DNA of 64,000 nt from Lawsonibacter faecis (GCF_014287675.1 NZ_JACOPQ010000003.1:248001-312000), one strand, 5' to 3'. Shown: positions 26,837-35,646, counted from the first letter of the stretch. The notes: a model not told the origin generated them from the letters alone. Made by a program: numbers and translations.

Positions 26837-27835
26837 ATGCCGGAATGCCAAGTGCGCCTCCTGAGCAAGGAGGATGTGGACGCCCTCCTCACGGAGGAGG
26901 ACGTGATCTCCACCGTGGAGGCTGTTTTCCGCGGCTGCGCCGCCGGGCGCGTCACCCAGACCCACCCCGAGATGCTTTTCGCGGACGAGGGGCGGGAGAA
27001 TATGTTTATGCCCATGCCCGCCCTTCTGCAGGAGCGGGGCGTGGCGGGCCTCAAATGGGTCAATATGTTCGGCAGGCAGCAGCCGGGCTACCCCGCCATG
27101 TTCGGCCATCTCATCGTCCTCAACTCCCCGGAGAACGGCGGACCCTACGCCATTGTGGAGGGCACCGCCATTACGAACCGCCGCACCGCGGGGGGACACG
27201 CCGTGGCGGCCGCCAAGGTCCTGGCCCGGCCAGACGCGCGGGTCATGGCCGTCGTGGGCTGCGGCTCCCAGGGGCGGCAGGGGCTGAACGCCTTTCTCCC
27301 CCGCTACCCGCTGGAGGAGGTGCGGCTCTACGACCGCTTTCCCGCCGCCGCTGAGGCCCTGGCGGCCGGGGCCTCAGCCCGGTGCCCCGGTGTTCGTTTC
27401 ACCGTCTGCGAGGCCCCCAGGGCCGCTGTCGCGGGGGCGGACATCGTCCTAACCGCCACCACCTCCAAAGAGACTCTGGTGGAAGGCGGCTGGCTCGCCC
27501 CCGGCTCCTTTACCGCCGCCCTCTTCCACTTCAACGACCTGGACTGGCGCTACGCCAGGGCCTGCGACAAGTGGGTGCTGGGCCTGCGTGAGGCCGACTA
27601 CGGCAGCATCCTGCACAACAAGGATGTGCTGGCCAAGGGCGCGGATTTGAAGCCCGGTGAGGAATACGGGGACCTGAGCGATGTGCTCACCGGCAGGCTC
27701 CCCGGCCGCACCAGAGCGGACGAGCGGATTCTCTATACCCATATGGGCATGGGCGCGCTGGATGTGGCTTTGGCCGACGTGGTCTTCCGCCGGGCCGTGG
27801 AGACCGACCGCGGTCAACTGTTCCGCTTTGCCTGA
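26837..27835 (+). CDS. Ornithine cyclodeaminase / mu-crystallin family protein
   Basis: 332 residues. The N-terminal block GMREN/M-type substrate region reads GRENMFMPMPAL, then LKWVNMF and the Rossmann fold VMAVVGCGSQGRQGL (about 135-150), followed by VAGADIVLTATTS. The family contains ornithine cyclodeaminase, alanine dehydrogenase, ketimine reductase and opine-type or N-substituted amino-acid synthases. With an opine dehydrogenase homologue in the same island, an imine/ketimine reductase or secondary-amine dehydrogenase role is as likely as ornithine cyclisation. GAAAGGAAG precedes the ATG. It is the last plus-strand gene of the island. Confidence 0.87.
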   Translation: MPECQVRLLSKEDVDALLTEEDVISTVEAVFRGCAAGRVTQTHPEMLFADEGRENMFMPMPALLQERGVAGLKWVNMFGRQQPGYPAMFGHLIVLNSPENGGPYAIVEGTAITNRRTAGGHAVAAAKVLARPDARVMAVVGCGSQGRQGLNAFLPRYPLEEVRLYDRFPAAAEALAAGASARCPGVRFTVCEAPRAAVAGADIVLTATTSKETLVEGGWLAPGSFTAALFHFNDLDWRYARACDKWVLGLREADYGSILHNKDVLAKGADLKPGEEYGDLSDVLTGRLPGRTRADERILYTHMGMGALDVALADVVFRRAVETDRGQLFRFA

Positions 27836-27897
27836 AGTCGTCCACATGACGTAAATTCTACGGGCGGCAGGCTGCGCCCCCGTCCACAAAATGTAAA

Positions 27898-27934
27898 AAG
27901 GAGCGCGGACGCTATGCGTCCGCGCTCCTTTTCA
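27898..27934. terminator. Bidirectional terminator between convergent genes
   Basis: A perfect 15-bp stem (27898-27912 with 27916-27930) with a 3-base loop has TTTT on the plus side and AAAAA before it (27895-27899), so it can serve both strands. Confidence 0.88.
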
Positions 27935-27940
27935 ATTCTG

Positions 27941-29314
27941 TCAATACCCGTTTACCACCGCGTCCAGCACCTTGGCGGCCACGCTGCCCGCCGTGTCCGC
28001 GCCGCTGCCCCCCTCCTCCACCAGGACTACAAAGGCGTAGGGTGCGTCTTCATTGCGGAGAAACCCGGCGAACCAGGCGTTGGGGGCCTTGCCACCCCCC
28101 ACCTCGGCGGTGCCCGACTTGGCGCAGATGTCCATATTGGGGAATCTCCACGACCCGTAGGAGTTTTCCACGTTCCCCGCCATCATCTCCGCCATGGCGG
28201 CGGCGGTGGCGCCGTCCACCAGGTTCCCCGTCATATGCTGAAAGTAGGGCGAGACATTCAGCCCCATGCCGGTCTCGGTCTTGAGCACCAGCTGGGGCAC
28301 GGCGGCCCTGCCGCCGCCTCCGATGGCCCCCATGTATACCATCAGCGCGCAGGGATTCACCGCGTCGCTGTACTGCCCCACGCCGGCCCAGCCCAGCTGG
28401 TTTTCCGTGGCCCCCTTGAGGTCCACCCGCCCGGCGGCGGTGCTGATGCCGCTGACGGTATAGCGCCCCGTCAGCCCGGCCTGATCGGCGCAGCTCTGGA
28501 GCCTGGCCGCCCCCAGCTCCACCGCGAGCTGGGCGAAGACTCCGTTGCAGGAGTTTGCCAGCGCCCCCTTGATGTCCATTTCGCCGTGGGCGCTGGGGCA
28601 GGTCACCGCCTCGCCCCCCACCAGAGTGGAGCCGGTGCAGGTCCAGGTCCGGTCGAAGAGGTCGGGGATGTTCTCAATGGCCGCCTCCAGGGTCACGGTC
28701 TTGAAGACCGACCCGGGCACGAAGGTCCCCGACAGGAAGCGGTTGAGGTACACGCCGTCGTACCGCTCGTCCCCGTCCTCAATGACCGGCGGATTGGCCG
28801 GGTCGAAGGTGGGTGCGGACACCATGCACAGGATCTCGCCGGTCCTGTAGTTGTAGACTCCCACCGCCCCCTTCCTGCCCCCCAGGGCGTTGTAGGCGAT
28901 GTAATTGTACCGGGCGTCCAGGGTCAGGTAGAGGTCGTTCCCCGTCCCCAGGGGCGTGTAGGCGCCCGTAAAGAGGTTGTACCCCGAGAGCCTGTCGGCA
29001 AAGGCCACCAGCGCCCCGGTGCCGATGTTCCCCGAGGGGTCGCCCACGGCGTGGAGGGTGGCCCTGCGCACGGTCTCGCTCTCGTAGTACCTGCGGTTTC
29101 CGTCGTCGTCCACCCAGGAGAGCACATCCCCGTCCCGGTCCAGCACCCGGCCCACCGAGAGCTGCCCCCTGCTGTTATAGAGGTGGCGGTTTGCCGCGAA
29201 GGAGACCCACTTGCCGCCGTAGGCCACGAAGCGGAAGCAGAAGAATGCCAGCCCCAGCAGGAGCGCGGCCGCCAGCAGCAGACACATGGCCGCACGTTTC
29301 TCAATCTTCCTCAT
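27941..29314 (-). CDS. Penicillin-binding protein transpeptidase (class B, FtsI/PbpA-like)
   Basis: 457 residues from ATG 29314, which follows AGGAGG and overlaps the upstream FtsW-like gene by 14 bases. One N-terminal membrane helix (AAMCLLLAAALLLGLAFF) anchors a periplasm-facing domain. Transpeptidase motifs are in order: SVFK (SxxK, nucleophile Ser), SCN (SxN) and KSGTAE (KTG-type). It cross-links peptidoglycan and forms a SEDS-PBP pair with the adjacent gene. The N-terminal dimerisation domain is short, as in the PbpA group paired with FHA-FtsW proteins in actinobacteria and clostridia. Confidence 0.92.
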   Translation of the reverse strand: MRKIEKRAAMCLLLAAALLLGLAFFCFRFVAYGGKWVSFAANRHLYNSRGQLSVGRVLDRDGDVLSWVDDDGNRRYYESETVRRATLHAVGDPSGNIGTGALVAFADRLSGYNLFTGAYTPLGTGNDLYLTLDARYNYIAYNALGGRKGAVGVYNYRTGEILCMVSAPTFDPANPPVIEDGDERYDGVYLNRFLSGTFVPGSVFKTVTLEAAIENIPDLFDRTWTCTGSTLVGGEAVTCPSAHGEMDIKGALANSCNGVFAQLAVELGAARLQSCADQAGLTGRYTVSGISTAAGRVDLKGATENQLGWAGVGQYSDAVNPCALMVYMGAIGGGGRAAVPQLVLKTETGMGLNVSPYFQHMTGNLVDGATAAAMAEMMAGNVENSYGSWRFPNMDICAKSGTAEVGGGKAPNAWFAGFLRNEDAPYAFVVLVEEGGSGADTAGSVAAKVLDAVVNGY

Positions 29315-31109
29315 CGTCCGCCTCCTGCGCTTCCATCTGGCAGAATGCCGCTTCGTTTGCCCGACGCTCCTCTCTCCGCGACGGCAGGCGGATGGCAAAG
29401 CTGGCGTTCTGCCGGGTGTCGGTGGCCTTGAGGAACGCCAGCAGCCCCCAGCACGCCAGCATGGCCGACCCGCCGTTGGAGACGAAGGGGAAGGTCACGC
29501 CGGTGAGCGGCAGAATGTCCACCGCGCCGAAGACGTTCAGGCAGGTCTGGAAGACCAGCAGTCCGCCCGCGCCGCAGGCGGCGATGGTATAGAAGCTGGA
29601 CCTCCCCGCCCGGCAGGCCCGGACGGCGAAGACCGCCAGGGTAATGATGCAGAGCACCGCCAGCACCGCGATGATGAGTCCCCACTCCTCGCAGAGCATC
29701 CCGAAAACCAGATCGGTGTCCCCGGCCCCCACGCGGTGAAGCCAGCCCTCCCCCGGCCCCACGCCGATGAGACCGCCGGAGGCCGCCGCCGACATGGCCC
29801 GGGTCTGCTGGTAGCCGCTGCCCACCGAGGCGTTCTCCCAGGCGTGGCCCCAGGTGGCAAAGCGCTGGAGGATATAGGGCTTGAGCGTCATAATCATTCC
29901 CGCGCCGAAAACCGCGCCGCCGGTGATGAGGGCCAGAGTGGCCCAGTCGCCGGAGCGCAGGTAGGCGATGACCAGGAAGGTGACGAAGAAGATCGCCGCG
30001 GTGCCGAAGTCGCTCATAAGGGCCAGGCACCCCAGGCACGCTCCGGTGAGGACGATAAAGAGCCACAGGTTTCGCTTGCGGAACAGCCGGTCCAGGGTGG
30101 CGGCCCCGGCGAAGATATAGCAGATTTTCGCAATTTCCGAGGGCTGGAGGGACAGCGGTCCCAGGCGCAGCCAGTTCTTGGCCCCGAACTGCCGGGTCCC
30201 CAGCACCAGCGTGATTACCAGCAGTCCGATGGCCGCTCCGGCTGCCAGCCAGCGCAGCTTCTTCACCCGCTCCAGATCCCGCAGGACAATGCCCAGCACC
30301 ACGAAGACGCCCAGCCCCATCAGCATGGCGGCGAACTGCTTGAAGAGGGACCCGGGCGCTGAGGAGGCCGTCACCGCCAGGGAGAGGGTGGAGAGGAAAA
30401 AGGCGATGGTCTCCATCTCAAAGCCCACCCGCCGGACAGAGCGCAGAAACATGAAGTAGGCCCACATGACGCCCATCAGGCACAGGAAGGTGGTGGGCAC
30501 GGCGGCGGTGGCCCGTTCGCCCAGGCCGATGACCAGCTGCACGGCGGTGAGGGCCTGGAAGATGGTGAGGAAAATCAGCCCGATCCAGGGGGACACGGGC
30601 CGGGCGGCCCGCCGGGCCTTCCGCCGCCGCTCCTTCTCCTCCGGCGGGACGGGCAAAAGCACGGTCTCCACGCCGCCCAGGCTCAGCACGTCGCCGTACC
30701 GCAGGGCGGTATTTCCCTCCACCGTCTCCCCGTTGACCTCCACGCCCCCCTTGGAGTCCAGGTCGTAGACCGTCCAGGTGTCGTCCTCGGCGCGGATAAG
30801 GGCGGCGTGCTGGCGGGAGACGGTGGGATAGCCCAGCACCACGTCGGACGCGCCGCCCCGGCCCAGGATATTCTCCCAGTGGGTCAGGGGCTCGCTGGCG
30901 CCGTTGGGCATGGTCAGATAGGCCCACACCTCTGGCACGTGGGGCACGGTCAGCAGGGAGCGGATGGTGCGGATGAGGATGAGCAGGGCCAGGATGGGAA
31001 ACAGGAACCGGACCACGGTGGTATACCACGCGATGATTTCCGGGTTCGCGGCCAGAGCATTCGCAATGCCGTCCATCAGGTTCTGAGGGACGGATAAAAC
31101 AGCGTCCAA
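29301..31109 (-). CDS. FHA domain-FtsW/RodA (SEDS) fusion protein
   Basis: 602 residues from a TTG start with AAAGGAGGG upstream. A first helix (about 25-50) is followed by a cytoplasmic FHA domain (about 75-150: GRGGAS, SRQHAALI, GVEVNG), which binds phosphothreonine. The SEDS polymerase has about ten helices, with FGAKNWLRLGPLSLQPSEIAKI and the C-terminal FVSNGGSAM as signature blocks. It polymerises lipid II glycan strands. The FHA domain suggests control by a Ser/Thr kinase, as known for FHA-linked cell-wall proteins. It lies directly before its class B PBP. Confidence 0.92.
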   Translation of the reverse strand: MDAVLSVPQNLMDGIANALAANPEIIAWYTTVVRFLFPILALLILIRTIRSLLTVPHVPEVWAYLTMPNGASEPLTHWENILGRGGASDVVLGYPTVSRQHAALIRAEDDTWTVYDLDSKGGVEVNGETVEGNTALRYGDVLSLGGVETVLLPVPPEEKERRRKARRAARPVSPWIGLIFLTIFQALTAVQLVIGLGERATAAVPTTFLCLMGVMWAYFMFLRSVRRVGFEMETIAFFLSTLSLAVTASSAPGSLFKQFAAMLMGLGVFVVLGIVLRDLERVKKLRWLAAGAAIGLLVITLVLGTRQFGAKNWLRLGPLSLQPSEIAKICYIFAGAATLDRLFRKRNLWLFIVLTGACLGCLALMSDFGTAAIFFVTFLVIAYLRSGDWATLALITGGAVFGAGMIMTLKPYILQRFATWGHAWENASVGSGYQQTRAMSAAASGGLIGVGPGEGWLHRVGAGDTDLVFGMLCEEWGLIIAVLAVLCIITLAVFAVRACRAGRSSFYTIAACGAGGLLVFQTCLNVFGAVDILPLTGVTFPFVSNGGSAMLACWGLLAFLKATDTRQNASFAIRLPSRREERRANEAAFCQMEAQEADDEED

Positions 31110-31157
31110 AGGGGTCTCCCTCCTTTCGGGAAACAGAACATGGAAAGGTATCTAGGT

Positions 31158-31185
31158 ATTATAGCATAAAAATATGAGGAAACAA
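31158..31185 (-). promoter_or_regulatory. Sigma-A promoter of the FHA-FtsW/PBP operon
   Basis: On the minus strand TTGTTT (31185-31180), a 16-base spacer and a perfect TATAAT (31163-31158) stand 49 bases before the TTG start. Confidence 0.65.
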
Positions 31186-31241
31186 GCACGGATTGTCTGT
31201 GCCGCGGCCTGGGTATACTATCCCTGAAAGGAGTTGTCTGC

Positions 31242-31433
31242 ATGGAAATCAGCATTGAACGCACCGACTGTATCTCCTGCGGCCTCTGCGTCGGCGCCTG
31301 CCCGGAGGTCTACCGCTTCGCCGACGACGGATTGGCCGAGGTCTATCACCAGCCCGAGGGCGAGGCGCAGGAGCGCTCCGCCAGGGCGGCGGCCGGGGGC
31401 TGCCCGGTGAGCATTATCTACGTGGAGGAGTAA
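31242..31433 (+). CDS. Small 4Fe-4S ferredoxin
   Basis: 63 residues. CISCGLCVGACP supplies three cysteines and a following Pro; a fourth is in GGCPVSII near the C-terminus. This is the single-cluster ferredoxin fold (Fer/YfhL-like clostridial type). AAAGGAG precedes the ATG. It stands alone between divergent and unrelated genes and is a general low-potential electron carrier. Confidence 0.9.
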   Translation: MEISIERTDCISCGLCVGACPEVYRFADDGLAEVYHQPEGEAQERSARAAAGGCPVSIIYVEE

Positions 31434-31455
31434 AAAGCCGCCGCGGACGAAATAT

Positions 31456-31505
31456 GCGTAAAAAGGCGCGAGGTCCTCTCATACGGACCTCACGCCTTTT
31501 TACGC
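31456..31505 (+). terminator. Terminator after ferredoxin gene
   Basis: AAAAAGGCG-cGAGGTCC pairs with GGACCTCaCGCCTTTTT, a long stem with one mismatch and a 7-base loop, ending in TTTTT. Confidence 0.85.
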
Positions 31506-31748
31506 CTTCACCCCCGCTCAATTTCCGTGCGGCGGACAGCCAGGCCGGAGAGAGGCGGAGGCCGCCCGCCGTCCTTACCGACACCCACATCGACTGTATC
31601 CAGACGGACACCCGCCCCATCACGCCCCAGCAGCCGCTGTGTCACCCACGGTATCAAGTCCCCGCGCCGCTCCCCTCGACGCTGCGCTCCCGGCCCGCCG
31701 TCCTGTTTTCGCGCCCCCCGCTCCAATGTAAAGCTTTTGTAAAGTCTC
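31506..31748. other. Non-coding stretch without recognised features
   Basis: Between the ferredoxin terminator and the promoter at 31749 there is about 240 bases of GC-rich sequence. No reading frame with a ribosome site, tRNA or repeat was recognised. Confidence 0.4.
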
Positions 31749-31777
31749 TTGACGCTCAAATTTACTTTTTGTATACT
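31749..31777 (+). promoter_or_regulatory. Strong sigma-A promoter of the Na/Pi cotransporter gene
   Basis: TTGACG (31749-31754), a 17-base T-rich spacer and TATACT (31772-31777). The predicted start is near 31785, giving a leader of about 205 bases. Confidence 0.8.
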
Positions 31778-31784
31778 AAATGGC

Positions 31785-31946
31785 GTGTGAGTTTACAAAT
31801 TTGCTGCTGAGGAAGGGTCTTTGCCATGACGCAGGCCGCGGCGTATTCCGACAACCGCCGACGGTGGGGCTTCCACCGCCGTACTCCTTAAAATACTGAC
31901 ATCACCTGCCTTTCCAGTCGGAACGGCGGGCGATGTCTTTTTCTTT
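31785..31946 (+). ncRNA. Structured leader RNA with intrinsic terminator (candidate cis-regulatory RNA or sRNA)
   Basis: Between the promoter and the start codon the leader ends in a 13-bp stem (31898-31910 with 31925-31937, one A-C mismatch and one wobble) followed by TTTTTCTTT. A CGGTGG/CCACCG hairpin lies just before it (about 31862-31879). A terminator 55 bases ahead of the gene implies attenuation or release of a roughly 155-base RNA. It does not match a riboswitch class I can recognise. Confidence 0.5.
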
Positions 31947-31991
31947 GTGAAGCGGCAAAAATAGAGACAAGCCATTCAAAGGAGAGAGAAT

Positions 31992-33638
31992 ATGAAGTTG
32001 ACAGATATCCTCGCCCTGCTCGGCGGCCTGGCGCTCTTCCTGCACGGGATGCAGCTGATGAGCTCCGGCCTGGAGGCCGCCGCCGGCAACCGCATGAAAG
32101 GCATTTTGGAGAAGCTGACCTCCAACCGCATTTTGGGCGTGGCCGTGGGCGCGGTCATCACCGCGGTCATCCAGTCCTCGTCGGCCACCACCGTCATGGT
32201 GGTGGGCTTCGTCAACTCCGGCATGATGACCCTGCGCCAGGCGGTATGGATTATCATGGGCGCCAATATCGGCACCACCATCACCGCCCAGCTCATCACG
32301 CTGGACGTGGGCGCCCTGGCGCCGCTGATGGCCTTCATCGGCATTGTCCTGATGGTCTTCCTGAAAAAGCCCCAGGCCCACCACATCGGCAGCATTCTGG
32401 CGGGCTTCGGCATTCTCTTCATCGGCATGGATATGATGAGCGGGGCGATGGTCCCCCTGCGGGAGTCCGCCGCCTTCATCGAAATCGTCTCCACCTTCTC
32501 CAATCCCCTGGTGGGCATTCTGGTGGGCGCGGTCTTCACCGCCATTATCCAGTCCTCCTCCGCCTCGGTGGGTATTCTCCAGGCGCTGGCCATGAGCGGC
32601 GTCATTGGCCTGCCCACGGCGGTCTATGTGCTCTTCGGCCAGAACATCGGCACCTGCATCACCGCCGTCCTGGCCTCGGTGGGCACCAGCCGCAACGCCA
32701 AGCGGACCACCATCATCCATCTGCTCTTCAACGTCATCGGCACCGTCGTCTTCACCACAATTTGTATTCTGCTGCCCCTGACCGACTGGGTCGCCGCCAT
32801 TACCCCCGCGGACCCGGTGGCTCAAATCGCCAATATGCATACCCTCTTCAACATTGTCACCACGCTTCTGCTCCTCCCTGTGGGCGGGCAGCTGGTGAAG
32901 CTGGCCATGCGTATCCTGCCCGACCGCAAGGAGGACGTCGTGGAGGGGATGCACCTCGCCTTCCTCAAGCCCCTCACCGTCAACCAGGACCGCACCATCG
33001 CCATCGGCAACTCCGCCATTTATCTCACCCAGATCCGCGAGGAGCTGGGCCGGATGCTGGGCATGGCCCGGGGCAACATCGACCTGTCCTTCCGCGCCGT
33101 GCTGGACTGCGACCCCGCCCTCCTGCCCCAGGCCGCCGCGACGGAGGACTATCTGGACTATCTCAATAAAGAGATCTCCCAGTATATCTCCAAGGTCATC
33201 TCCCACGAGACCAATGAGAGCGACTCCGCAGCCGTCTCCGCCTACTTTAAAATTACCGGCAACATCGAGCGCATCGGCGACCACGCCATGAATATCTGCG
33301 AGTACACCACCATGATGCAGGAGAAGGATATCCGCTTCTCCGGCGCGGCCCGGACCGAGATTGAGGAGATGCGCGCCGTCTGCCTGGAGGCGCTGGACGC
33401 CCTGTCCGCCCAGGATATCACTCCGGTCACCTGGCTGCGGGACGTGGCCGCGCTTGAGCAGCGCATCGACGACATGACCCGCGAGTTCCGCAGGGCCCAG
33501 CTGGAGCGGATGAAGTCCGGCTCCTGCTCCGACGAGGCCTGCATCCTCTTCTCCGAGCTCCTCACCGACTTTGAGCGTATCGGCGACCACGCCCTCAATA
33601 TCGCCCAGGAGCGGGACGCGGTGGCCATAGGGGCCTAG
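31992..33638 (+). CDS. Na/Pi cotransporter family protein with C-terminal PhoU-like domain
   Basis: 548 residues. The membrane half contains the two inverted NptA repeats with QSSSA motifs: AVIQSSSATTVMVVGFVNSG and AIIQSSSASVGILQAL. The last 200 residues form PhoU-like helical bundles with ERIGDHAMNI and ERIGDHALNI repeats. The protein moves phosphate with sodium or acts in phosphate sensing through its PhoU part. GAGAGAA precedes the ATG. Expression probably passes through the leader terminator described above. Confidence 0.92.
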   Translation: MKLTDILALLGGLALFLHGMQLMSSGLEAAAGNRMKGILEKLTSNRILGVAVGAVITAVIQSSSATTVMVVGFVNSGMMTLRQAVWIIMGANIGTTITAQLITLDVGALAPLMAFIGIVLMVFLKKPQAHHIGSILAGFGILFIGMDMMSGAMVPLRESAAFIEIVSTFSNPLVGILVGAVFTAIIQSSSASVGILQALAMSGVIGLPTAVYVLFGQNIGTCITAVLASVGTSRNAKRTTIIHLLFNVIGTVVFTTICILLPLTDWVAAITPADPVAQIANMHTLFNIVTTLLLLPVGGQLVKLAMRILPDRKEDVVEGMHLAFLKPLTVNQDRTIAIGNSAIYLTQIREELGRMLGMARGNIDLSFRAVLDCDPALLPQAAATEDYLDYLNKEISQYISKVISHETNESDSAAVSAYFKITGNIERIGDHAMNICEYTTMMQEKDIRFSGAARTEIEEMRAVCLEALDALSAQDITPVTWLRDVAALEQRIDDMTREFRRAQLERMKSGSCSDEACILFSELLTDFERIGDHALNIAQERDAVAIGA

Positions 33639-33717
33639 CGCACGCAACGCGGGCAGGACGCATCACACGGCCCCTCCCCCCGTGAGCTCCCGCGTTTTTC
33701 CTTCCCCTTTCTCAGCA

Positions 33718-33765
33718 AAGAGGAGAGCGGCGGCATCCCTTTTGGGATGCCGCCGCTCTCCTCTT
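33718..33765. terminator. Bidirectional terminator between convergent genes
   Basis: A perfect 22-bp stem (33718-33739 with 33744-33765) with loop TTTT lies between the stops of the Na/Pi transporter and DUF4914 genes. U-runs are short. Confidence 0.8.
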
Positions 33766-33771
33766 ATACTC

Positions 33772-35646
33772 TCACTGAAGGCCCAGCGGAATAATGTCGC
33801 AGTAATCCTGAATGGAGCCGCCCCTCTTAAAGCACTCCAGGATCTGCTTGCCCACGGGGTGCAGCTCCTCCACGTCGTAGACCGCCAGCTCCCTGGCGAA
33901 GAAGTCATTGAGGATTTTCGCGCCCTTGTCATACCCCGCCTCGCCCAGGGTCTCCTGGGTCTCGGGGCGGAGGAACTTGCTGGAGATCTGCTGGCCGTCC
34001 ACCTTCATCTCCTTGAGGGCGTAGCCCAGGAGGGGACAGCGGGCGGGGACCAGCCGGTCCATCTTCATATTCACGCCGCCGCGGCGGGCCAGATACTCGC
34101 GGGAGATCCACTCCGCCGCGAAGCCCACCTTCCACACGCCGATGTGCTGGTTGGGAATGAGCACGTACCGGGTGCCGGAGCAATTGATAATCTGCTCCAG
34201 CAGCAGGTTGGCCTGGGCCACCCGCTTGCCGGTGGCGAAGGGCCAGTAGGAGCCCACACCCTCGCTGGCCAGGGCGGAGCCGCCGTTGATGCTGGGGTTG
34301 TTGAAGCCCCGGGGGGCCACCAGCCGCCACAGCCAGGCCAGGGCGGGCGGGATGATGTGCATCAGGCCCATAATGCCATAGCTGGGGGTTTTGGCCGTGT
34401 TGGGGGGCATCCGCACGCCGAAGGAGCGCACGTCCACCTCCACCGGGGACCAGACAATGTTGTGAATCATCCGGCGCGGGATGATGACCCGTGGGTTGGG
34501 ACAGGGCTTGCCGGTGGTATCTATTGTGTGCTCCCACGGGAGGCAGGTGGCCCGGGGCACCCCCGCGATGTTGAAGAACACCAGCGGCTCCTTGGAGTGG
34601 ATGGCGATCTTCTCGTACATGGGGTCGCAGCCGTACTCGGTGATGCCGTCCACCCGCACAAACCAGCCGTCCTCGCCGTCGGCCAGGGCCAGCTTGCCGC
34701 TGTTCTTCTGGAAGGACGGGTGGCAGATGGCCATGTCGTCGGTGACCGGCTCGATGGTACAGGTGTCGCTCATGGAGATAAAGCGCTCCTCGTCGGTCTG
34801 GATGTTGTGCCCCAGGAGCACGCGGCCGTCCTGGGCGCGGGGCACGTCCTGCAGCAGCTCGCTCTTGCCGCCGCCGGAGGCGCCCTCGTGCATCATGACC
34901 ATCTCATTCTCGTAGGGGGTGATAATCCGGGCGGCGGAGGCGTGGGCGGTCACCCAGCCCTCCTGCTCCCCGATGTCCAGCAGGACGCTGTAGATGCCCT
35001 TCTTGGCGGAGGGGCCGGGATAGAGGTTGTAGGAGAAGATCTCGTGGAGGTCCTCGTGGCGGCTATGTACAACCACCTGCTTTCCGTCAAAGCGGGTGTT
35101 GCGGAAGGGGGGCGCCACGTAGATCACCGCCCGGGGGGTGAAGTGCTCCACGTTCTTGACCTCCACGAAGGCCTGGAGCTGGCTGAGGGCAAAGGCAAAG
35201 AAGGCCGCGTTCCGGGGGCAAACCAGCACCGAGTCGTAGCCGTACTGGTAGCCGCCCGCCTTGAAGGGCACCAGAATCAGCTCCTGCCGGGTGAGCCAGC
35301 GGAGGGTCTCCTCCCGAAGAACGGAGAAGTCGTAGCCATACACATCCTCAAAGCGGGGCTTGTCGGTTGGCAGGTTGTCGGCAATGCGCATACAGTCCGG
35401 GTCCCGGCGGCGCATATAGTCCTCCACAAAGTTGACGGCGGCGCCGTTTTTGCAGCGTACCACCTCCGCCTCTTTCACACTCTTGCCATCCACATCGTAG
35501 ATGACCTCGATTTTGTCCGTGTGCTCATTGCCGAATATCAGCTCGAACAGGACTTCCTTGCTCTCCGGGATGATCACGCTGGGACTGTTGTAGACCACAG
35601 CCTGCAGCTCCTCCGGCAGAGAGAATTTTTCAAATAATACGTTCAT
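33772..35646 (-). CDS. DUF4914 family protein (PEP-carboxykinase-like nucleotide-binding fold)
   Basis: 624 residues from ATG 35646 (GTGAGGACC upstream). A P-loop-like block MMHEGASGGGKSELL is followed by the distal DTTGKPCPNPRVIIPRR and SYWPFATGKR regions. The arrangement resembles ATP-type PEP carboxykinases, which bind nucleotide through a kinase-type P-loop near the middle, but the length and flanking domains are those of DUF4914. No catalytic role has been shown for the family as far as I know; a phosphoenolpyruvate/oxaloacetate or protein-kinase-like (HprK) function are alternatives. It has its own promoter and stands alone. Confidence 0.72.
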   Translation of the reverse strand: MNVLFEKFSLPEELQAVVYNSPSVIIPESKEVLFELIFGNEHTDKIEVIYDVDGKSVKEAEVVRCKNGAAVNFVEDYMRRRDPDCMRIADNLPTDKPRFEDVYGYDFSVLREETLRWLTRQELILVPFKAGGYQYGYDSVLVCPRNAAFFAFALSQLQAFVEVKNVEHFTPRAVIYVAPPFRNTRFDGKQVVVHSRHEDLHEIFSYNLYPGPSAKKGIYSVLLDIGEQEGWVTAHASAARIITPYENEMVMMHEGASGGGKSELLQDVPRAQDGRVLLGHNIQTDEERFISMSDTCTIEPVTDDMAICHPSFQKNSGKLALADGEDGWFVRVDGITEYGCDPMYEKIAIHSKEPLVFFNIAGVPRATCLPWEHTIDTTGKPCPNPRVIIPRRMIHNIVWSPVEVDVRSFGVRMPPNTAKTPSYGIMGLMHIIPPALAWLWRLVAPRGFNNPSINGGSALASEGVGSYWPFATGKRVAQANLLLEQIINCSGTRYVLIPNQHIGVWKVGFAAEWISREYLARRGGVNMKMDRLVPARCPLLGYALKEMKVDGQQISSKFLRPETQETLGEAGYDKGAKILNDFFARELAVYDVEELHPVGKQILECFKRGGSIQDYCDIIPLGLQ

